DNA of 64,000 nucleotides from Didymella arachidicola (taxonomy: Eukaryota; Ascomycota; Dothideomycetes; Pleosporales; Didymellaceae): the NCBI GenBank assembly GCA_016630955.3, contig CM049993.1, forward strand, positions 372,001 to 436,000. The letters are read 5' to 3'. Shown here piece by piece: positions 22,535 to 34,400 of this stretch (position 1 is its first letter; every line of letters begins with the position of its first letter). The notes beneath the pieces were generated by a model. That model made no database searches. It saw nothing but the letters and a program-made list of their open reading frames with translations, and was not told the origin of the DNA. The position numbers and the translations under genes were made by a program.

Positions 22535-25500
22535 ATGGACGCCCGCCAGCAGCCTCAGCCTGCACCGCCCGTCACGCGCCCGCCGGATCGCCATCTGATC
22601 CATAATCCAAACCACCAGCCGCCCACTGCCCACGCGTATCCTGCCTATCCTCCCTCGACGCAGCCACCGCACCCGCAGCAAGCACAGCAAACCCAGCAGC
22701 CGCGGCACGTACCCTTCGCGACCTCGACCGACCCGTATGCGGCGTCTCGACGCGATCCCTTCTTTCCGCAGACCTCGACCCACGCACGGCAGCGCAGTCA
22801 CGGTGCGCCCGATAGCGCATCGCAAGCACACAACGAGAGGAACAGTGGCTGGGGCAACACAGGTACGCACCCGATGATTCTTTGAGAGCGCACTGCACTC
22901 TGCTGTGGCTGTCTGGGGCCAGTCGAGACACCCAAGTCCTGGGCGTCGCCTCTGTCTGAGACGGCCGTGGCACAGCCCGCATGGCTGGGTGGGTTGCGCA
23001 GCGACACGGAGACGCGAGGGCGCCATGGCTGCGAGGACTCGTCGCGCACAACGCACCTGCATATCTGCTGCAGAACACGCCGTCTGCGGACCGCCCCAGG
23101 ATCTGAGCTGTGGCCGGAACTTTGCTTTTCTCCACAGTTCACCGCCTGTTGCGCATCCAAGCCTGCTGCTCTAGCGTTGTCGCTGATGTAGTTTTGCACA
23201 GTCATGGCACCAGCACCGAGGCGGTCGTGCACTGATCAAACCACCCATGCCAGCGATCAGCTCTCAGGCAGCATTTTTGGCAATGCGACTGTTGCGCGAA
23301 TCTCAGCATGCCGTCTCCCCACAGCTGGCTCGCCAAAGCTGCCCTATGCACCTCGTAACCTCTTACGGGAATTAGCGGGCTGATCGTTCTCTAGTGCGGA
23401 ATCACGGGAGCTATAGCTTGCATCCTCATTCTGGACCTCCATCACAGCCATCCATGAGCGCGTCAGGCCCTCCGTCAGGACCGTCGCCGTACGACTCTGC
23501 ATTTGATGCGGCGCACAGACGCTCGTTGACCGGTACGTTTGCACTTGTCTCCCAGAGAGCCCGGGTCCCCGCGTTCGTGCACCAAGCTCCATCTCGTACT
23601 GAACTTCTGACAGCTTCCTCACACGAACCTCCTGCCTTTGCGCGACCCCAAATGCCGCCACCTTCGTCGCCTTCACAGCAACCAATACACCCATCACAAT
23701 CGCAACGTCCCCCGTACTCGTCGAACTTTGGTCCTAGTAGAGAGCTTCCTGGCATTGGTCAGGCGCACAGGCCGGGCAGCAGCATGTCCATCTCATCTCT
23801 TATCGGTGGAGGTGATGCAGGTGCTGCCGCCCAGACGCCACAGTCACAAACGACACCTCCTACAAGTTCACTGCAGCCCAGCAATCAGGGCATGCAGCCT
23901 CCCTCGCCCAGACGCGCATTCCCATCTGGAGGTCGCTCAGACTTCGCTCCGTTCCGTCGGCAACCGTCCCCTGACAGGTCTATGCATGGCAACAACGTGT
24001 CGAGAACAGACAGTCATGGCTTCTCAGCTGGTTCACCGCCAAGTCGGCCATTTAGCAACCAGGGCTCACCCAATCCAGGTCGACAATCGCTTCCGCCCTC
24101 TCATCAAGGTTACAGACCCTCAGGCTTTCCGTCGCAGCGCCTCTTTGGTCCATTACCGAACGATCCCTTGGTTCGCAACGCCCATTCACTGCCAGGAAGC
24201 GTTCCGCCTCGTCCGAACAGCCAACCGAACGGCCCTGCGGGTCCAGCCGAACGAGAAGATGTCTTATCTCACGATAGCCTAGGAGGGCGACGTAGTGTTT
24301 ACGGGCAGCCCGAGGAGCGACGCCGAACACTGGGAGAGCAGTCGAGGCCTGACGCAGCAGAGCTTCTGCGCGGCATCGGTCAAGGAGTGACGGACAGAAA
24401 CCGCCCTGTAACCGTACATCCTGTTTCGCAATCCGCCTTTGACCCACCTCGTGATCAGCGCGCCAACACCGGATCAAACGAGCCCTCACGCTCTCTCTGG
24501 CGGCCACCCATGGCTAGCGAACCTCCACGTGATCCAGCCGAACTTCGTCGAGATGAGCCGTCTGCACTCTACCGCAGCTATGGAACCTACCCGCCTCCTT
24601 TCCCAGGTCCCCCACAGTACGGTCCGCCGACTCTTAGTGAAACGGCGCCACGACGAAGCTTGGACCAGCTGAACAATCGCGTGGTCGAGCAGTATCATGC
24701 GCCGCCTACCTCGGACCCCAGTTCCAAAGAACGCCATCAAACAGAGCCTCTAACAAGGTCTTTCTCTTCGGGCGGGAATTCATATCCTGGACGATCGATG
24801 TACGGAGAGCCAATGCAGCATTCGAAGTCGCACATTGGCCTCGGTTTAGAAGAGAGCAGGAGGACAGGCCGCGCATCACCCTTGCCTCAAGCTGTTCAAG
24901 GTGCACAAGCGCCGCCTTTTATGACTGGCAAAGATCCCGGTATCAAGAGCGAGTTTGGACGCATGTTCTCCGGCCTTGGCGGATTGGGATCGACGACTCC
25001 CTCGCGTGGGAGCCCTTTGCCCCAGGTTAGCGAGCAAGGTGGACCAGAGTCTGCCGCAATGATGAGAAGAATAGGCTCACAGCAAGGGAGGAGACCAAAG
25101 AGGGTGAAAGACGAAAGTAACGTCTTTGACGACGATAGTAATGATGGACGAGCAACTCCGACAGGCGTACAAGGTGCCAAGCGCAACAAGCACGCTCATC
25201 CTCCGGGTCACCACCACCATCACCCAGCTCACCACCAGTAAGTCCACCCCCTTATCAAGCCTATCAGCTCTTTGTTTGTTCTTACTGACATAGTAGTCAT
25301 CACCATCACCATCATCCCCATGAGGAACCCGCCTCCGCTCCTACTATAAATGGACGGCAATCAAGCCTACCGCAGGCCGGCCCCGCGCAACCTGTGCACC
25401 ACCACCATCATGTTCAAGGCACCCCTCATCATCACCATCATCACCATCAACCTCGAGCAGCACCTTTGACTGCAAAGTTGCCACCTAAGGTTCATGATGT

Positions 25501-26218
25501 TCAGCCTGTACTCGAGGAAGCTGCCAAGCTCCCAAGGAGGCATCTTGGATCGCAGGTATACGAAGCTACAACTGATCTGCCGAGGCCCAACTCATCATTG
25601 GACGATCAGTTTGGCTATGCTTCGAAACCGAACAAACTACCTCGATTCGAGATCAATCCTATCAATTGCACCTTCACCATCCGGGTGCCACGATTCTATC
25701 TACGACCTCGTCAGAGGCAGCATGTCGTCTTGGAGCGACATTTATGGGGAGCGCGTGTCTATCGTGACGATTCTGATCCGATCGCTGCCGCAATTCATTC
25801 AGGCTGGATTCGCGGAGAGTGGGACGAGACTGTTGATGTTACCATGCTAGACCCGCGTGTCACAGCACCCAACGATCCAACTGACGCCGAAGATACCCTC
25901 CACAAGATACCAGCTGCTCCTGTTACACCTCCTGCAGACATGGATCTTCAGATTGAGATTCTCATACTGCCGCAACTGCGGGAGTACACCGGGTCTGTTG
26001 AGTATGGCATCTCGAGTCGACAGAGCAGAGGTCACGATGGCCTGAGCTTCATGATTAACAAAATCAGATGGGTCGAGGAAGGTATCGGCAGTCGTGGGCA
26101 AGACCGAACAGCAGCAGCGCTAAAGCGCAGGCTCGACGCAAGTGCAACGCTGCTTGCTCTTATGAACGGCGGTGAACAGTTCCGCCGCACCAATGGCATG
26201 ACAAAGCTGCATGCCTGA
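22535..26218 (+). CDS. RXT3: Rxt3 subunit of the Rpd3L histone deacetylase complex
   Basis: Exons 22535-22862, 23395-25237 and 25297-26218 give 1,030 aa. The C-terminal third carries the Rxt3 domain: FEINPINCTFTIRVPRFYL, LERHLWGARVYRDDSDP, AAIHSGWIRGEW, QIEILILPQLREYTGSVEYG and DGLSFMINKIRWVEEG. Rxt3 is a subunit of the large Rpd3 (Sin3) deacetylase complex in the nucleus. The first 750 residues are low-complexity Pro/Ser/Gln-rich and probably disordered; a block of His repeats precedes the domain, and the second intron cuts through it. The first intron, 532 nt, is about ten times longer than other introns here, so the N-terminal exon is the least certain part. The basic motif RRPKRVKDE at about residue 690 could be a nuclear localisation signal. 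Confidence 0.9.
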
Positions 26219-27578
26219 TCTAACGTTTTTCCGATTTTGCAACGGCTGTTTGGCTACAACGCAGCGCCCGTCTTTTAGCATCGTAGGATTGTATCATTGG
26301 GACCCGTTTGAGCATTGCTATATACCCGTAGTTTTATAGTCATGTGCTTTAGCGCGAGGCTTGCATATGTATGGATATTTGGTAGAAGCTATATGAGAAA
26401 TCTACAGTTTAACTTTGATCGACTTCATTCGATATGTTAAGAAACGTACCTTCCGCGGAAACATATTCTACACACGTGGCGGTGACGGTCATGGCGATTG
26501 CATCAGCGATAGCGGTGTGTTGCGCGTTTTCCCGTGTCATGATAAGGCCCAGAAGCAGGCATGCACGTCCGAGAGCGGAAAGTGCAGTAGGGCCGTATTG
26601 AATCTTCCTTGCTGAAGGAGCAGGTCGACCTTCACCGTGTCCGGAAGAACTTTCTACTTCCCGTTCGTCTTTACTTGACAACGAGCCTCACAGCTGCCCC
26701 ACAGCCAAACAACAACACTACGCAAGCCCCAACGAAGCAGCAGCGCCACCCTGCAACAGTGCTTCAACCACGATGGGTCACGCTAGGACCTATTCTATCT
26801 CTACGGTGAGTTGGCTCAAGTTTTCCTTGCAGTGTTCATGATCGCACACGGTCTTTTCGCCGAGTCTGGACGACTTCCACTACATGTTGAAGTCAACATG
26901 TTCCGGCTTTCGGCGGCTTAGAATTATGGTTCCGCAGTCTAGCCACAAACAAGTGTCGTCATACTGGAGAGCGGTGCAGCAGCACGCGCACACGAACAAT
27001 TCGACGCACGAGGCTGCTGGAGTTTCTTAGGCGCGCCAGATCGATACAGCATCCAGGAACACGGGTCAGGGGACTGCAATCGGCATCTGTCGTTGTCAGC
27101 GCCGAGTGGAACATCTCGCTGCGAGCGAACGCTTGTCATCGAATGAGAATCGCGTGTCGCGATTGATCCACTGAGCCTTTTAGTACGGAGCCGCAGCCCG
27201 AACGGTAGACGCTTGTGAAAAGAAGAAGGCCGCCGTTCTAAATGCGGGGAACTGTCATTCATCATCAAGCTCCCTCTCTTTTCGCTACTCGAGTGCCGAG
27301 CCGAATTCGCGACTCTGTAACGACACACCCCACACCCATACAACTGCTGCTTCACCCTCAATTCACCTGCGAGCTCTGCTGTATCCTAGACACTTGTTGA
27401 CCGCCTGCGCCTGGCACATCTTTCGAGCTGGGTTAATACCGCATTTTCACGCCGCTTATCGGAAGCCCGCCGGCGAGATTTCGAATTGTATCATCAGTTT
27501 CAGCGTACGCTTTCTTGAAGAGATACTACTGTTTCCTGCCTTTCTGGACGACTCGAGGAGCTGGTCTCAACGCGCATC
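26219..27578. other. 1.36-kb intergenic region, no gene recognised
   Basis: Holds the 3' flank of RXT3 and the promoter plus leader of the PFK-2/FBPase-2 gene. A 90-codon minus frame (26409-26681) and an ATG at 26772 followed by a possible GT donor were examined, but neither could be extended into a known protein. No tRNA or repeat seen. Confidence 0.45.
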
Positions 27579-29060
27579 ATGACTGGATCCAATGGCTACT
27601 ATGCGCCCAATATGCGCGCGGTGCCTGCTGGCGAATTTATAAAGCCGCTCAGAAGAACTAACGGTACTGGTGTGCAGGCTGAAGACACGCGGATATGCGT
27701 CGTCATGGTGGGATTGCCTGCGAGAGGCAAGAGTCTGATTGCACAAAAAGGTAGGACATGCCACCTGCAGCCTCCCAGCGACCCAGCTAATTGTCACTAG
27801 TTGTTCGGTACCTGCATTGGCTGTCTATCAAATCCAAAACCTTCAATGTGGGGCAATATCGACGAACAGCAACGCCGAACCCGTCCGCCGAGTTCTTTGA
27901 CCAGTCGAACCCCGAAGGAGAACGACTGCGGAAAGCTGCCGCCGAGGCAGCTGTGAATGATATGTGCAAATGGTTCGCAGAAGGCAGGGGTCTGATTGCA
28001 ATCTTGGATGCGACGAACTCCACAAAGAGCCGCCGCAGGTGGATACAAGAGCGTTGCCAGGCCGAGAACATCGAAACCCTGTTTGTGGAATCAAAATGTG
28101 ACGATGAGGATCTGATAATGAGCAACATTCTGGAAGTCAAGACCACGTCGCCAGACTACGTAGGTCAGGATCCCGAAGAAGCTGCAGCGGATTTCCGAAA
28201 CCGTATCCGAAACTACGAGAAGGTCTACCAGACAATCGACGAGGACGAGCGCGATCTCACTTACGTCAAATTGATCGATGTTGGCAAGCAAGTCATTATC
28301 AACCAGATCCAGGACTACCTGCAGAGTCGCGTGGTCTACTACCTCATGAACCTCCACATCAAACCCCGCTCAATTTGGCTATCACGAGTAAGTGGCATCA
28401 ACTGCGGCGAGATTCCAAGATTACTGACAAATGTAGCACGGTGAGTCAGAGTTCAACTTGACCGGTCAGATTGGAGGCGACGCGAATCTCTCCGAACGCG
28501 GAGATGCATACGCTCACGCTCTGCCCGGGCTCGTTGCACAATCTGTCGGCGATGGTCGCAAACTTACTGTCTGGACCTCGACACTGAAACGAACGATTCA
28601 AACTGCGCGATTCCTCGAGTTCGAGAAGCTCGAGTGGAAAGCTCTCGACGAGCTAGACTCCGGCGTCTGCGACGGCCTCACGTATGCTCAGATTGAGCAG
28701 AAATACCCCGAAGACTTTGCCTCGCGCGACGAGGACAAATACAACTACCGCTATCTTGGCGGAGAGTCATATCGCGATGTGGTCATTCGCCTCGAGCCCA
28801 TTATCATGGAGCTAGAGCGCAGCGAAAACATCTTGATTGTCACCCACCAAGCAATCTTGAGGTGCATATATGCATACTTCATGAACGTGCCACAAGAGCA
28901 GAGCCCTTGGATGGAGGTTCCTCTCCACACGCTCATCAAGCTCACGCCAAAAGCGTACTCGACACATGAAGAGAGGTTAAAGGCAGACATCCCCGCGGTC
29001 AGCACATGGAGGGGAAAGGGCAGTAAGGCCGAGCACCAGCAGTCAGCGGGACACGCATAG
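27579..29060 (+). CDS. 6-phosphofructo-2-kinase/fructose-2,6-bisphosphatase
   Basis: Exons 27579-27750, 27801-28387 and 28437-29060 give 460 aa. Bifunctional cytosolic enzyme that makes and degrades fructose-2,6-bisphosphate, the main allosteric switch between glycolysis and gluconeogenesis. The kinase half shows the P-loop VGLPARGKS, VGQYRR and LDATNSTKSRRRW. The phosphatase half begins exactly at the third exon with HGESEFN after SR, giving the RHGE histidine-phosphatase motif; later THQAILR and the paired YLGGESYRDV are as expected. Because the catalytic His is present, the phosphatase half is likely active, as in yeast Fbp26, rather than kinase-only. Short N- and C-terminal tails leave little room for regulatory extensions. 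Confidence 0.95.
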
Positions 29061-29427
29061 AATGACGCAGATTAGGCACTGTCTGACCGCAACGGCGGAC
29101 GAGGAGATGGGACGTAACAACACCAATTGGCGATATAGAGGACTAGGCAAGAGGCGCATGAATGGCGCATGGGTACTGGCATAGCTTGACATAGTCTGGC
29201 GTTTTGTTGCTACAGCATATACCAAGCAATACACTACTGCTCGCACATTCATCTCAACTTGCGTTGATGTGCACTCGTGGTTAGCAGCCGTGGTCCCACC
29301 TTCCCAACTCGTGTCTTCCCCGCGGACATGCAGCTCACCTCATCCCTACGCGCCCGCGCCGAGCAAGTCCGCACCGCACCGCACTCGACAGCTCCCAACC
29401 TACCCGCGCCCGCGCCATTCCTCAAAT
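29061..29427. other. intergenic region
   Basis: 367 bp between the PFK-2/FBPase-2 stop and the proposed start of the next protein. An in-frame ATG at 29269 would extend that protein by 53 low-complexity residues. No other feature seen. Confidence 0.4.
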
Positions 29428-29949
29428 ATGTCTCCGTGGTCCCCTGCCCCAAACTCGCAATACCTCTCCACCGTCCTCAACGACTCCAATCCTCCCATAC
29501 CCTCCCACGCCGCCGGCGCCGGCGCCGCCACCGCACCACCCCCCTCAACAACCACAATCACACCACCGCGCCCCCGCCAACCCCCGTCCCATTTCCATCC
29601 CCACCCCCAGCCCACCCTCACACCCGCCCAACGCAGCGCGCAAGCCCGCGGGAAACCATACGAGCCCGCCTTAGGGTCGACCATCAAATCCAAACTCCCG
29701 GTCACCAGCGAAGCAGAGAGCTTCGCCTCGCGCGAGCGGCGCCACGAAGCGGCTGCTATTCTGGACAGTCAGGAGCTTTTGCTGTGGTATGCGGCGACGC
29801 GGAATGAGAGCGTGAGTGCGACGAGGAGGTGGTTTAGGAATGTGGTGCTCGGGGTGGAGCAGGGGGAGAGGGTTTGGAGGGAGGAGTGGGAGGTTAGGCG
29901 CGAGGGGGTGGGGAAGGGGAAGGGGGGTGGGATGGGGAGGAGGGGGTGA
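29428..29949 (+). CDS. uncharacterised small fungal protein
   Basis: About 173 aa from the ATG at 29428 (MSPWSPAPNSQYLSTVLNDS); an earlier in-frame ATG at 29269 is possible. The N-terminal half is Pro/Thr-rich, probably disordered. The only ordered-looking stretch is ASRERRHEAAAILDSQELLL followed by WYAATRNESVSATRRWFRNV, a likely helical segment. The last 25 residues are Gly/Lys/Arg-rich (GKGKGGGMGRRG). I recognise no family and infer no function. The gene's sense strand switches from C-rich to G-rich near 29,760, so the codon composition of the two halves is very different, which lowers confidence in the tail. Confidence 0.5.
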   Translation: MSPWSPAPNSQYLSTVLNDSNPPIPSHAAGAGAATAPPPSTTTITPPRPRQPPSHFHPHPQPTLTPAQRSAQARGKPYEPALGSTIKSKLPVTSEAESFASRERRHEAAAILDSQELLLWYAATRNESVSATRRWFRNVVLGVEQGERVWREEWEVRREGVGKGKGGGMGRRG

Positions 29950-30190
29950 GAGGGCAAGGGTTGGAAGGGTAAGAAGGGAAGGGAAGGGAAGGGAAATGGG
30001 GGGAGGAGATGTATTATTTGGCAGCAGCATTATACCCCGGCGCAATGGAATGGAATTGGTGTTTTGAAGATGCGGGGGATGGTGTGTGTGATTTGTGGGT
30101 TCTTTTGGGTTGAATCAGCGCTGTGAACGCCCTTCGGAGGGTTCGTCGCTGCTTCGCCGAGCAGGGAGACGATGTCTCCGACTATATACA

Positions 30191-30212
30191 CAACAACAAC
30201 AACAACAACAAC
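30191..30212. repeat. (CAA)7 microsatellite
   Basis: Seven CAA units in a row, downstream of the PDH-type kinase stop on its 3' side. It creates open frames on both strands that should not be taken as genes. Confidence 0.9.
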
Positions 30213-30516
30213 GATACTATTTTCCGCGGCTCAATCCCTCCCGTTCACCTTCATCTTACACGCCCTCCTCCATGGTGACATTGCGCCACCAGGGCTTCTC
30301 CCCCTTCTCGCTGAACATCTCCTCGGCATCGCCGACCTGCCGCCTCTCCGACACTTCCCGACTCACCTGGCCACTGAGCTTGAGCCGCATGGCCTTGAGC
30401 GCGAGAAAGCTGTTTGCGCCCTTGCCGCTACGCGCCAGTCCTCGAGACGGCGACCCAGATCCAGAACGTATCAGTTCGCTGGAGACCCAGCCGCCGTCCC
30501 TCGTGACGGGTAGTTG

Positions 30517-32067
30517 CTATTGGAGGGGTTCGGACGAGGAGCTTAGGCGGTTGAGGTGCAGGTAGACGTCTGTGCCGTAGCTGTGCGGGGTTAGTACTTG
30601 TGCCGAGACTGTTGGAATTTCAGATGGCTTACCCTTCCATGCTGATCAGCTTCAGATCGCCGCCAAAATAGCGCGCGTACAGCCGCGATATGGGCAGTCC
30701 ATAACCGAATCCGGCCATTGGGGCCTTGAAGTCGCTCTTGTTGAAGTCGGGATCGAGACTCGGTGTCTGGTCGACGGTGGTGTACATGTACGTCCAGACC
30801 AGCGGGATTGCAGAGCGCGGGATGCCACCTCCTTCGTCAGAGATTTTGATTGTGATGTCTTCTTTGCCCTCGGCGACGATGACCTTTGTCACGGGAAAAT
30901 CCTCCTTGTCCTGGCCGTGGCGCTCGACAACAGCGCGCAGCGAGTTCTTCAGGGTCTCGAACAGCATGTGCGACAGATGGCCGGGCACGTACATGAAGCT
31001 GATGTCGTTGTTGCAGACCAGCTGGACCTTGGGCGCGTCGAACAGTCCGTAGTGGTCTTCGCACACGAAGCGGGCGTTCTCGATGGCTTCCTGGGCGAGT
31101 TCGCGGACATTCGTCTTGGTGCAGATGATGCCGACGTAGTTGGGGTCGGAGCGCGAGCGCTGGTCGGTGAGGGCGATGTGCTGGCCGATAAGCATGCGGA
31201 TGCCGATGCGGGACATGTAGAAGCGGTCGAGGAAGGCCTGGATGTTGTGGTCGATCTGCATGCGCTGGCGCTTGCGCTTCCACTCGAGGATGCCCTGGGC
31301 GACGGTGGTGACGACGCTGTCGTGCCGCCTCTTGATCTTCTCGAGCGTGTCTGCGAACTTTGTGTTGTACGCGCTCAGCTCGGGCGGCCAGTCTAGGCCA
31401 TCGTCGGCGGCGGCAAAGTATCGCCTGCTCGAGGTGGCGCCCTTGTGGTCCCTGCCGTTGCCGAGGCCGTGGCCGTGGCCGTTGCCGTTGTCGGGGGCGG
31501 AGCGGTACTGGCCCTTTTGTATGCTGGGGTTCTGCGTGGCCTTGATGAGCGGCGGGGTGCGCTTGGCGGGCTTCAGCAGGCGGTCCTTGACGTCGCTGGG
31601 CAGGGTCGGCCGGGGCAGCTGGACGAGCTCCTACGCAATGTGAGTCAGGGCCCGCGGGCTTGTGTGTGCCTGCGGTGGCTTTGTGTGCCGCACCTCAAAC
31701 GACTGCGCGTACCAGTCGCGTACTCTGCAAATCGACGGCATCTCGTTGAGGCCGTCCGGGAGGTCGTTGAGCTCCTGCACGCGATGTGCCAGCCGGATGG
31801 GCAGCTCCTCGGACAGGAACTGCGACGCGCGGAACAGCGTCCCCGTCGACGGCTTCTCGCCAAACTGGACCATCTGGCGGAGCGAGACACCTGCGCGCAC
31901 AATTAGACCGTCGCCTCACACACGACACACGCCACACGCAGAGGACGCACCCGTGGCCGGGAAGTTGCTGTAGTGCTGTGCTGCCGTTAGCTCGTGCACC
32001 GCCCGCCCCCGGGAAGCCCGCCCACCTTGATCGTCTCCATCAGCTTCTCCGAGCGTTTCCACGACAT
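30517..32067 (-). CDS. mitochondrial pyruvate/branched-chain dehydrogenase kinase (PDK/BCKDK family)
   Basis: Five exons: 32067-32026, 31975-31951 (25 nt), 31890-31694, 31630-30633 and 30580-30517; 441 aa with all phases matching. A GHKL-fold protein kinase that phosphorylates and switches off the pyruvate dehydrogenase (or a related 2-oxoacid dehydrogenase) E1 in the matrix. Seen: VSLRQMVQFGEKPSTGTLF, the N-box ETLKNSLRAVVE, the G1 box DEGGGIPRSAIP, the G2 box GFGYGLPISRLYARYFGGD and the final YGTDVYLHLNRL. A Lys/Gly/His-rich insert of about 50 residues (around PAKRTPPLIKATQNPSI) lies between the four-helix domain and the GHKL domain, as in many fungal members. No clear presequence before MSWKRSEKLMETIK, so import may use an internal signal. 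Which of the two yeast-type kinases (Pkp1 or Pkp2) it matches cannot be told by eye. Confidence 0.93.
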
Positions 32068-33809
32068 GATGGCAGCTGCGTAGGCCTTCCGGGCCCCGTC
32101 GGTCGTCGTGTCGCCCAAGTGTTGCCGGCGCGCGACACTGGTCGTCGACGTTCGGTCCGTGCACGCCCCGCTATGACCTCAGAAATACGCTGGGGAGACA
32201 AGCCGAGGTAGCAATGGCACACGCGGCGCAGGTCGAATGTCAATGTCTGCGCGCGAGAAGGCACGAGGGAGTGTCTGTGACGGTGCTCGAGCAATTGGAG
32301 GTGCGTCGACATGGCAATGGGCCACTACGGTGCCGGCCCTCGACGCACCCCACAGATCAGCCTTCACGTGAACAACAGCCGCACCCCAACCCCACGGGCA
32401 GGCGTCAGAAGGTTTCTCATCGCCCTGTCTGTGTGCTGTCATTCGTCTCCCTCCCTCTCGCCCGCGCAATGCAGCCGCTCAAGCTCCTGCTGCAGCACCC
32501 CAAGCATCCAAAGCTTCAGCCACAAGCACCGCGCAGAGCTCCAGTCCTCCGCTCGGCAGTCGGCATGGTCTTTCCACAACGCCGAGGTCGCGTGAGGCCA
32601 GCGCCGGCCAGCCCCGTCGTCCGTCATTGGTGGATACTCTGCGTGGGTCACCAAATCCACTGAACATCATCATGTACACTCGAGCAGTGCCTCTATCATT
32701 ACTTGACCAAGAAATACCACGCACATACTTGAATGTGAAAGGAGTAGTGAGCAACAGAAGTAAGAAGACACGGCACGGATGGCCACCCTTTCATCGCAGT
32801 CCATATCTGGGAACACCTGTCTATTCCATACGTTTTCACACCACGGGTGAAATTTCCCTCTAGACTGCTATCCTTCCAAGTAACCTCGACATCGCCATCT
32901 CCAAAAGGCCCTATCTAGCAATCCCTCGATGCCGGTGAAGATTCACAAACGGTATTTCATCGCGTCCAACACCACAGCGCTCCGCTTCGGACTGCGTAAT
33001 GGAAACAGACCGCTTATCTTGCCTCCTCCTCCCGAGCAGGAAACATGCTCAATCGCCATTCCATTCCTGCCGGACAGTCATTGTCCAGCGTCATCATCAA
33101 GCTCGACTGTACAATCACTACGTATGGAGGCAACGAACAATCAAACCCATGAGTGATCAGCAGTACATACGCTGTCGGCATATCCAGCAGCTTTATCCAG
33201 CCCTGAACCTTGCCATGTTAACCTGCACACTGCAAATCATTGTCTGCGTGAACGCCTGATGCACGCATATTCACCTCAAGCACTTCCTGGAACGAATGCC
33301 AATATCCCAGCCAGCAGCTCACAAATGGTATCCACATGGAGCCGCACGCCCGGCCAGCGCCCGCATGTGGATTCCCGGCAGCGCATGCGCGTCAGAAATT
33401 TTACCGAGGGTCTGATTGGTGGAATGCATGGTAGAATGGAAAGGGACGGAGGCTCTTCTGAGCGTTGAGAGAGGAAGCATGGGTGTCTATGACACGTAGT
33501 CAAATTCTTGCAGCGTTGAATGATAGGCAATAACAGAGGATGCAGGCCATCACGTTCACAAGGGCACACAGACGGTGAAGAGGAGAAGTTTATTTCGAGC
33601 GTGCCGCTAATTCCAGACCGAATATGCAGCACCACAAATCTCAAGACGCCAGATGGTATTCCAAACATAATCTACACAGCAATCGTACGTCTATCATGGG
33701 TGTTGGTACAATCGGAAGATGAAAGGTTTGGTCGAAAGGGATTATAGAAGGGTCATGACGGGTCGGTAGATGAGAGATAAGCGTCCAGCAGTAGAACGAG
33801 TGAATGCGC
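32068..33809. other. 1.7-kb intergenic region, no gene recognised
   Basis: Contains the kinase promoter on the left and the 3' flank of cytochrome c on the right. The frames at 32214-32663 (+), 32311-32595 (+) and 32439-32660 (-) lie over one another and none resembles a protein. No tandem repeat or RNA gene noticed. Confidence 0.45.
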
Positions 33810-34400
33810 TTATTTGGTCTCCTCCTGGAGGAAGGTGATGAGGTCGTTGCGGTCCTTGGGCTTCTTGAGACCACCAAACGCCATCTTGGTGCCGGGGATG
33901 TACTTCTTGGGGTTCTCGAGGTACTCGAAGAGCGTGTTCTCATCCCAGGTGATGCCCTTCTGCTTGTTGGCGTCGGTGTACGAGTAGCCGTCAACCTGAC
34001 CCGTCTTGCGGCCGAAGAGGCCGTGGAGCATGGGGCCAATCTTGTTGCCCTCACCCTCCTTCAGGGTGTGGCACTGCGCGCAGCGCGTCTTGAAGAGGTT
34101 GGCACCCTTCTTGGCATCGCCTGTGATGGGCTGTTAGCAGATGGTTCGATGGGGTCAAGTCATCGCCGCCACGTCTGCCGCCCTTTCTCCCTTGATCGCA
34201 AAGCTTGCGCTGTGCGGATCACGACCCGTGAAATGCTCAAAGCTCGTCTAGGCGGCTGCCAGCGTGTGCTGGCGGCCTGGCGCTGACGATGTTTGCGATG
34301 CGCATGTTCAATGGACGTTGAGAGGCCGTGGCGTGAGGAAAGGTTGCGATGACGTCCGACTTGCTAGGAGGCGTGCAAACGTACCCTTCTCGTAACCCAT
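33810..34400 (-). CDS. CYC1: cytochrome c
   Basis: Exon 1 is only 16 nt (34400-34385, MGYEK plus one base); a 264-nt intron follows; exon 2 is 34120-33810. The product has 108 aa, the normal size. Soluble haem protein of the mitochondrial intermembrane space that carries electrons from complex III to complex IV. The haem attachment motif CAQCH and the Met ligand segment YIPGTKMAFGGLKK are intact, as are GPMLHGLFGRKTG and WDENTLFEYLENPKKY. The intron is much longer than the local norm and could carry regulatory sequence; this is inference. Confidence 0.97.

Noticed and set aside
26409..26681. 90-codon minus-strand frame with a hydrophobic stretch
   Set aside because: No convincing start context, no splice continuation and no family; it lies in the 3' flank of RXT3. 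Kept only as an intergenic note.
26772..26815. ATG followed by 11 codons and a GT donor, possible first exon of a small gene
   Set aside because: No downstream exon could be joined to give a recognisable protein.
30095..30565. 156-codon plus-strand frame with a Gln/Thr run
   Set aside because: It overlaps the last exon and 3' flank of the kinase gene and owes its length to a CAA microsatellite.
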